Shown here piece after piece: positions 42,588 through 47,275 of a stretch of 47,275 bases of DNA; position 1 is the stretch's first letter; each line of letters starts with the position of its first letter. The position numbers and the translations under genes are program-made. The notes under the pieces were generated by a model. It saw only the letters and a list, made by a program, of their open reading frames with translations, had not been told where the DNA came from and searched no databases. This stretch comes from Bacteroidaceae bacterium (GTDB lineage Bacteria; Bacteroidota; Bacteroidia; Bacteroidales; Bacteroidaceae): positions 1 through 47,275 of the forward strand of contig JAFSWM010000113.1 in the NCBI GenBank assembly GCA_017444485.1, given 5' to 3'.

Positions 42588-44972
42588 ATGATGAAAAGAT
42601 ACCCAACACTTATGCTCGCCTTGGCCCTGACACTGCCCATGGCGGCAGAGGTAGAACCCGATACGTCTGGCATCCGCCACCTGGCGCCCGCCGTGGTGAC
42701 GGCCACGATGAAGGAGCACACCCCCTTGCGCCAAGCCCCACTGAGTAGCACCTCGCTGGGCCCTGAGACGCTGGAACAGGTAGGTGCCACCAACCTGAAA
42801 GGTGCGGCGCGCCTGGTGCCCGGACTCTTCATGCCCGCCTACGGCTCGCGGCTCACAGCAGCCACCTACATAAGGGGCGTGGGGTCGCGCAGCGGCTCGC
42901 CCGCCGTGGGGCTGTATGTGGACGGCATGCCGTTTGTGGAAAAGAGTGCCTACGACTTCGGCTTCCTCGGCACGGAACGCATCGACGTGCTGCGCGGTCC
43001 GCAAGGCACGCTCTACGGACGTGGGGCAATGGGCGGCTTGATCCGCGTGACGACAGCCGACCCGCTGACCACCTACGGCACACATCTCGCAACGACCTTC
43101 ACCGGACGCGGCGGCGCACACCGCGTAGCGGCACAGACCTATCTGCATGCCTCGCCCACATTGGCATTCTCGCTCGGAGCATTCCACGAGGGGCAGCGAG
43201 GATTTTTCAAGAACACCACCCTCAACCAAAAGGGCGACCGAGGAAATGCCACAGGCGTAAAAGGGCAGATGGCGTGGCAAGTGGCTGAAAGGTGGCGCGT
43301 GGGCCTCGACGTCGGTTACCAATACAGCGACGAGCGAAGCAACCCCTACATCCTCGACAACGACCCTGTGACCGACCTGCCCACAGGCCGTATCTCGCAG
43401 AACCGACAAAGCAACTATCGCCGCAACCTGCTCACGAGCGGACTCACCGTGAGCCACTCCGGAAAGCACTTCGACCTGTCGAGCATCACCGCACACCAGT
43501 ACGTTGCCGACCGCTTGTTCATGGACCAGGACTTCGTGAGCCTGGATCTCTTCTCCCTGACGCAACAACAGCACATCAACTCGCTCAGCGAGGAAATCAT
43601 ACTGAAAAGCAAAGGCACCGGTCGTTGGCAACACACCACGGGCCTCTTCGGTGCCTGGCAGAGCGTACGCACCGATTGCCCCGTCTCCTTCTACGGCGAT
43701 GGCATGACCTACCTCAACCGACAGATGGCGACTGTATTCGCTGGCGTGCCGCACGAGATGTCGCTCACGCTCAACGACAACGAACTGCCGTTTACCTCGC
43801 ACTTCAAGACGCCCTCCTGGAACGCGGCCCTCTACCACCAAAGCACCCTCTCCGACTTGTTCTTCAAGGGGCTGTCGCTCGCCCTCGGCCTGCGCGCCGA
43901 CTACGACCGCCACAAATTGGACCTCTGTAGCAGCACGGCACAGCCCGTCAGTTACACCTACGCGATGCCCCAATATCGTGTGAACGCTGACCTGCAAGCC
44001 ACGCCCGAACTGGCTGGCAGCATGTCGGACCACGACTGGCAACTGCTGCCCAAGGCCGCCCTGCAATACGACTTCGGAGCGTCGGGCAACGTCTATGTCA
44101 GCGTGGCGAAAGGCTACCGCAGCGGGGGCTACAACATACAGAACTATTCCGACCTGGCACAGATGCAGTTGCGCCGCGACATGATGCTCGGCGTGCAGGA
44201 ATACGTGGTGGGTGTCTTCGAACGCGTACCCATGCCCGAGGCAATGAAGCAGCAACACATCGAGATGATAAACGGGCTGCTCGAACCCCACATTCCCGCC
44301 ACGCCCGAACTCGCTGCGCTCCACTATAAGCCCGAGACGTCGTGGAACTACGAAGTGGGCACACACCTGAACCTCTGCGGCGGTGCGCTGCAGGTGGATG
44401 CCTCGGCCTATCTCGTGCAGACGCGCGACTTGCAACTATCGCGTTTCGCCGACAGCGGGCTGGGCCGGGTGACGGTCAATGCCGGACGCAGCCGCAGCCT
44501 CGGAGCGGAGATTGAAGCACGCGCCACGTTGCTCGGCGACCGCCTCACACTGAATGCCGCCTATGGCTATACACACGCTGTCTTCACTCGTTACGACCTG
44601 GGGCAAAACAATGGCGCGGCAGTGGACTACACCGACAACCGTGTGCCGTTTGTGCCCGACCACACCATTTACGGCTCTTTCCAATTCCGCCAGCCCACAC
44701 GCGGCTTTGTTCGTGCCTTCCACATCGGTGCTGACATCAACGCCGCGGGGCACATCTATTGGGACGAGGCTGGCACCATGCGTGAGCCGTTCCATGCCAG
44801 CCTCGGCGCACGCGCTGGGCTGGAAATCAAGGGCGGCGTGGAAATCGCCGTTTGGGGACGCAACCTCACAGACCGCCGCTCGCACGTGTTCCAATTCGTA
44901 AACATGGGGCGCACCCTCTCACAACCCGCCCTGCCGCGCCACTTCGGAGTAGACGTGAGCGTGAGTCTCTGA
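42588..44972 (+). CDS. TonB-dependent outer-membrane receptor (siderophore/cofactor type)
   Basis: A 794-residue receptor from the first ATG of ATG-ATG at 42588; frame upstream of this is not coding. The signal peptide is about 1-20 (MMKRYPTLMLALALTLPMAA). The plug follows almost directly (VVTATMKEHTPLRQAPLSS as TonB-box-like start; AATYIRGVGSRSGSPAVGLY, then IDVLRGPQGTLYGRGAMGG), without the carboxypeptidase-like domain of the receptor at 11042. The barrel shows VAKGYRSGGYN and the ending DVSVSL. Its closest look-alikes are iron-siderophore and vitamin receptors, but the ligand is not evident. The gene is divergent from the repeat protein and ends at a strong hairpin. Confidence 0.9.
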   Translation: MMKRYPTLMLALALTLPMAAEVEPDTSGIRHLAPAVVTATMKEHTPLRQAPLSSTSLGPETLEQVGATNLKGAARLVPGLFMPAYGSRLTAATYIRGVGSRSGSPAVGLYVDGMPFVEKSAYDFGFLGTERIDVLRGPQGTLYGRGAMGGLIRVTTADPLTTYGTHLATTFTGRGGAHRVAAQTYLHASPTLAFSLGAFHEGQRGFFKNTTLNQKGDRGNATGVKGQMAWQVAERWRVGLDVGYQYSDERSNPYILDNDPVTDLPTGRISQNRQSNYRRNLLTSGLTVSHSGKHFDLSSITAHQYVADRLFMDQDFVSLDLFSLTQQQHINSLSEEIILKSKGTGRWQHTTGLFGAWQSVRTDCPVSFYGDGMTYLNRQMATVFAGVPHEMSLTLNDNELPFTSHFKTPSWNAALYHQSTLSDLFFKGLSLALGLRADYDRHKLDLCSSTAQPVSYTYAMPQYRVNADLQATPELAGSMSDHDWQLLPKAALQYDFGASGNVYVSVAKGYRSGGYNIQNYSDLAQMQLRRDMMLGVQEYVVGVFERVPMPEAMKQQHIEMINGLLEPHIPATPELAALHYKPETSWNYEVGTHLNLCGGALQVDASAYLVQTRDLQLSRFADSGLGRVTVNAGRSRSLGAEIEARATLLGDRLTLNAAYGYTHAVFTRYDLGQNNGAAVDYTDNRVPFVPDHTIYGSFQFRQPTRGFVRAFHIGADINAAGHIYWDEAGTMREPFHASLGARAGLEIKGGVEIAVWGRNLTDRRSHVFQFVNMGRTLSQPALPRHFGVDVSVSL

Positions 44973-44998
44973 GGCTGAAAACGGACTTCCACCATACC

Positions 44999-45051
44999 GC
45001 AAGCCGAGTACGCACTGCCAGCACCTTTGCTAACCGACGTACTCGGCTTGC
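44999..45051 (+). terminator. Hairpin terminator after the TonB receptor gene
   Basis: A perfect 14-bp inverted repeat (GCAAGCCGAGTACG with CGTACTCGGCTTGC) with a 25-base loop, 27 bases after the stop. There is no clear T-tract. Confidence 0.65.
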
Positions 45052-45173
45052 TGCATAATCTGCCACCGCCACAAGGAGACTCGCTTATGGCCGATTTTGC
45101 AAAGCGCGTGTTACTATTCCGACACTTCACCAACGCTGCAGCGAACAAAATGGAACGAATGAAGCGCTTTGGC

Positions 45174-45204
45174 TTTCAAATAATTGAGAAGAAACCTATA
45201 TTTG
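45174..45204 (+). promoter_or_regulatory. Promoter of ilvD
   Basis: TTTC (45174-45177), 19 bases, TATATTTG (45197-45204). The leader to the ATG at 45255 is about 47 bases, too short for a classic branched-chain leader-peptide attenuator; none is visible. Confidence 0.6.
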
Positions 45205-45254
45205 CGGGTAAAGTGTTTATCATTCTGCAATATTTCTTCACAATTTAATATCAG

Positions 45255-47069
45255 ATGGACACCAACGCCTATAAAATCCCCCTGCACAGCGCACAAAGCA
45301 CCGAAGGCCGCCGCATGGCCGGTGCACGCGCCCTGTGGATTGCTGCAGGCATGAAGCGCGAGCAGTTTGGCAAACCCATCGTGGCCATTGCCAACTCGTT
45401 CACGCAGTTTGTACCAGGTCACACCCACCTGCACGAGGCTGGACAAATGGTGAAGCAAGAGATAGAGCGCCTGGGATGCTACGCTGCCGAGTTCAACACC
45501 ATCGCGGTGGACGACGGCATCGCCATGGGGCACGACGGCATGCTCTACTCCCTACCCTCGCGCGACATCATCGCCGACAGCGTGGAATACATGTGCCGAG
45601 CACACAAAGCAGATGCGCTGGTGTGTATCTCAAACTGCGACAAGGTAACGCCCGGAATGCTCATGGCAGCCATGAGGCTCAACATACCCACCGTGTTTGT
45701 GAGCGGCGGGCCGATGGAGGCGGGACGCTGGCGCGGAGAAAACGTGGACCTCGTCACGGCCATGGTGAAAGGTGCCGACACCACCGTCAGCGACGACGAC
45801 CTGGCGGAGATTGAAAGTCGTGCCTGCCCCGGCTGCGGATCGTGCTCGGGCATGTTCACCGCAAACTCCATGAACAGCCTCACCGAGGCCCTCGGACTCT
45901 CGCTGCCGGGCAACGGCACCATCGTGGCCACACACTGCGAGCGCACCAACTTGTTCCGCAAAGCGGCAAAACTGGTGGTGGAGAACGCCATGAAGTACTA
46001 TCGCGATGGCGACACCACTCTCCTACCCCGCTCCATCGCCTCACGCCAGGCCCTGCTGGGCGCCATGACGCTCGACATCGCCATGGGCGGCAGCACCAAC
46101 ACTGTGCTACACCTCCTGGCCGTGGCACGCGAGGCGGGCACGGAATTCACCATGGCCGACATCGATGCACTGAGTCGCCGCGTGCCTTGTATCTGCAAAC
46201 TGTCGCCCAACACGATGCGCTACGCCGTGCAAGACTGCAACCGTGCAGGAGGCATTCTCGGCATCATGGGCGAACTGGACAAGGGCGGCCTGCTCGAAAC
46301 GGACGTCATGCGCGTCACGGGGCAGACGCTCCGTGAGGACATCGACCGCTACTGCATCACAGGCACGAACCCCAGCGATGAGGCTCACGAGATATACAGC
46401 GCAGCACCCGGCGGACGCTTCTCTACCCTGATGGGGAGCCAGCAGGAACGCTACGCTACGCTCGATACCGACCGCACAAGCGGATGCATCCGCGACTTGC
46501 AACACGCCTACACCCAAGACGGCGGACTGGCCGTGCTCTTCGGCAACATTGCTCAAGACGGCTGCGTGGTGAAGACGGCGGGTGTGGACGAAAGTTGCTG
46601 GAAATTCAGCGGCCCAGCGCGTGTGTTTGACAGTCAGGAAGACGCCTGCGAGGGAATCCTGGGTGGCTCGGTGCAGGCAGGCGACGTGGTGGTCATCACC
46701 CACGAGGGACCCAAGGGCGGGCCTGGGATGCAAGAGATGCTCTATCCCACCAGTTACCTCAAGAGCCGTCACCTCGGCAAGGAGTGCGCCCTCATCACCG
46801 ACGGACGCTTCAGCGGTGGCACCAGCGGCCTGAGCATAGGCCACATATCGCCCGAGGCAGCCAGCGGAGGAGCCATAGGCAAAATCATCGACGGCGACAT
46901 CATCGACATCGACATCCCCGCCCGTAGCATCAACGTGCGCCTCAGCGACGACGAACTGCAAGCACGCCCCATGCGCCCCTTACAGCGCAAACGCGAAATC
47001 ACAAAAGCCCTGCGCGCCTACGCCTCCATGGTGACAAGCGCCGACAAGGGCGGAGTGAGAGAGATTTAA
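45255..47069 (+). CDS. ilvD: Dihydroxy-acid dehydratase
   Basis: A 604-residue iron-sulfur enzyme that dehydrates 2,3-dihydroxy-isovalerate and -methylvalerate, the third common step of valine and isoleucine synthesis. It aligns by eye along its whole length with E. coli IlvD (616 residues): [41 protein letters not shown] (Cys128), [10 protein letters not shown] (Cys194 and Cys197), and near the end [24 protein letters not shown] and TSADKGG. The remaining ilv genes are not seen; downstream is a repeat-rich gap, so it may be separated from them or they may lie beyond the window. Confidence 0.96.
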   Translation: MDTNAYKIPLHSAQSTEGRRMAGARALWIAAGMKREQFGKPIVAIANSFTQFVPGHTHLHEAGQMVKQEIERLGCYAAEFNTIAVDDGIAMGHDGMLYSLPSRDIIADSVEYMCRAHKADALVCISNCDKVTPGMLMAAMRLNIPTVFVSGGPMEAGRWRGENVDLVTAMVKGADTTVSDDDLAEIESRACPGCGSCSGMFTANSMNSLTEALGLSLPGNGTIVATHCERTNLFRKAAKLVVENAMKYYRDGDTTLLPRSIASRQALLGAMTLDIAMGGSTNTVLHLLAVAREAGTEFTMADIDALSRRVPCICKLSPNTMRYAVQDCNRAGGILGIMGELDKGGLLETDVMRVTGQTLREDIDRYCITGTNPSDEAHEIYSAAPGGRFSTLMGSQQERYATLDTDRTSGCIRDLQHAYTQDGGLAVLFGNIAQDGCVVKTAGVDESCWKFSGPARVFDSQEDACEGILGGSVQAGDVVVITHEGPKGGPGMQEMLYPTSYLKSRHLGKECALITDGRFSGGTSGLSIGHISPEAASGGAIGKIIDGDIIDIDIPARSINVRLSDDELQARPMRPLQRKREITKALRAYASMVTSADKGGVREI

Positions 47070-47111
47070 CCGCACAGCACAAAAGTTTATACAAGTAATT
47101 TAAGTTTCTGA

Positions 47112-47150
47112 AGTTATGAGGGGGAGTTATGAGGGGGAGTTATGAAGGGG
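47112..47150. repeat. 13-bp tandem repeat AGTTATGAGGGGG, three copies
   Basis: Units at 47112-47124, 47125-47137 and 47138-47150 (the last with A for G), followed by a partial AGTTA. The top strand is purine-rich. It lies 43 bases after the ilvD stop. Confidence 0.88.
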
Positions 47151-47207
47151 AGTTAAATCAAGCCAATACTTCTTTGCCTCCTATTTTTACCCCTACGCAG
47201 CAAGGTA

Positions 47208-47270
47208 ACGGCCCTTTATAACTACTCTATTAACTTCCTTCTATAACTTCCCAAGAATAACTTCCGAAAC
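47208..47270. repeat. Degenerate ATAACTTCC repeats in opposite orientation
   Basis: TATAACTACT, TTAACTTCCT, ATAACTTCCC and ATAACTTCCG follow each other at about 14-base intervals. They read as the pyrimidine-strand counterpart of the AGTTATGAGG units at 47112-47150, so two arrays face each other across about 60 bases. The array may continue beyond the window edge. Confidence 0.65.
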
Positions 47271-47275
47271 ATAAG

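Overview
The window looks like a chromosomal segment of a GC-rich member of the Bacteroidales, most likely Prevotellaceae. This is inferred from gene content: two TonB-dependent receptors, a DPP-IV peptidase, a DUF4922/SpoIID protein, a bifunctional-nuclease/UVR protein, and C-terminal tails with YDLQGRR...GxYIIxGRKI. It is also inferred from repeated promoter-like sites of the Bacteroidetes type (TTTG, about 19-21 bases, TAnnTTTG). No rRNA or tRNA gene, CRISPR array, intact insertion sequence or prophage was seen.

Layout. 1-151 is an 8-bp tandem repeat, followed by a secreted M6 metalloprotease (174-2999). A bidirectional terminator separates it from a five-gene minus-strand operon (7528 down to 3137): bifunctional nuclease, rsmE, a membrane-anchored unknown, an ABC ATPase and an FtsX-like permease, joined by overlaps or 3-base gaps. 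An AT-rich GNAT/small-protein pair follows (7616-8340). Then come an AraC regulator and a water-type aquaporin (+), a three-palindrome intergenic element, a winged-helix protein (-), a TonB-dependent receptor and an RluA-type pseudouridine synthase (+). A second AT-rich island holds a PIN toxin broken by a frameshift, with its intact partner (14577-15204). HtrA/DegQ (-) follows, then a minus-strand envelope operon (21537 down to 17491): LysM glucosaminidase, HhH outer-membrane protein, patatin phospholipase.

From 21652 the plus strand carries a GNAT-like protein, dnaB, a 1277-residue fusion of glycosyltransferase, HIT-like DUF4922 and SpoIID domains, a clan GH-D-like glycosidase, and a Zn/Cd/Pb P-type ATPase. 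The minus strand then carries mutS2, a sugar-kinase-like APH protein, DPP-IV, and a protein with 30-residue amphipathic repeats. In the 680-base gap between the last two, a plus-strand promoter and an intrinsic terminator frame a possible small RNA of about 113 nt. The window ends with a second TonB receptor, ilvD, and purine-rich 13-bp tandem repeats.

Overall this is mostly housekeeping and envelope/nutrient-uptake DNA with two small AT-rich accessory islands. The best candidates for something undescribed are the putative small RNA, the 21-bp-phased palindromes, the three-domain fusion, the 30-residue-repeat protein and the GNAT/small-protein pair.
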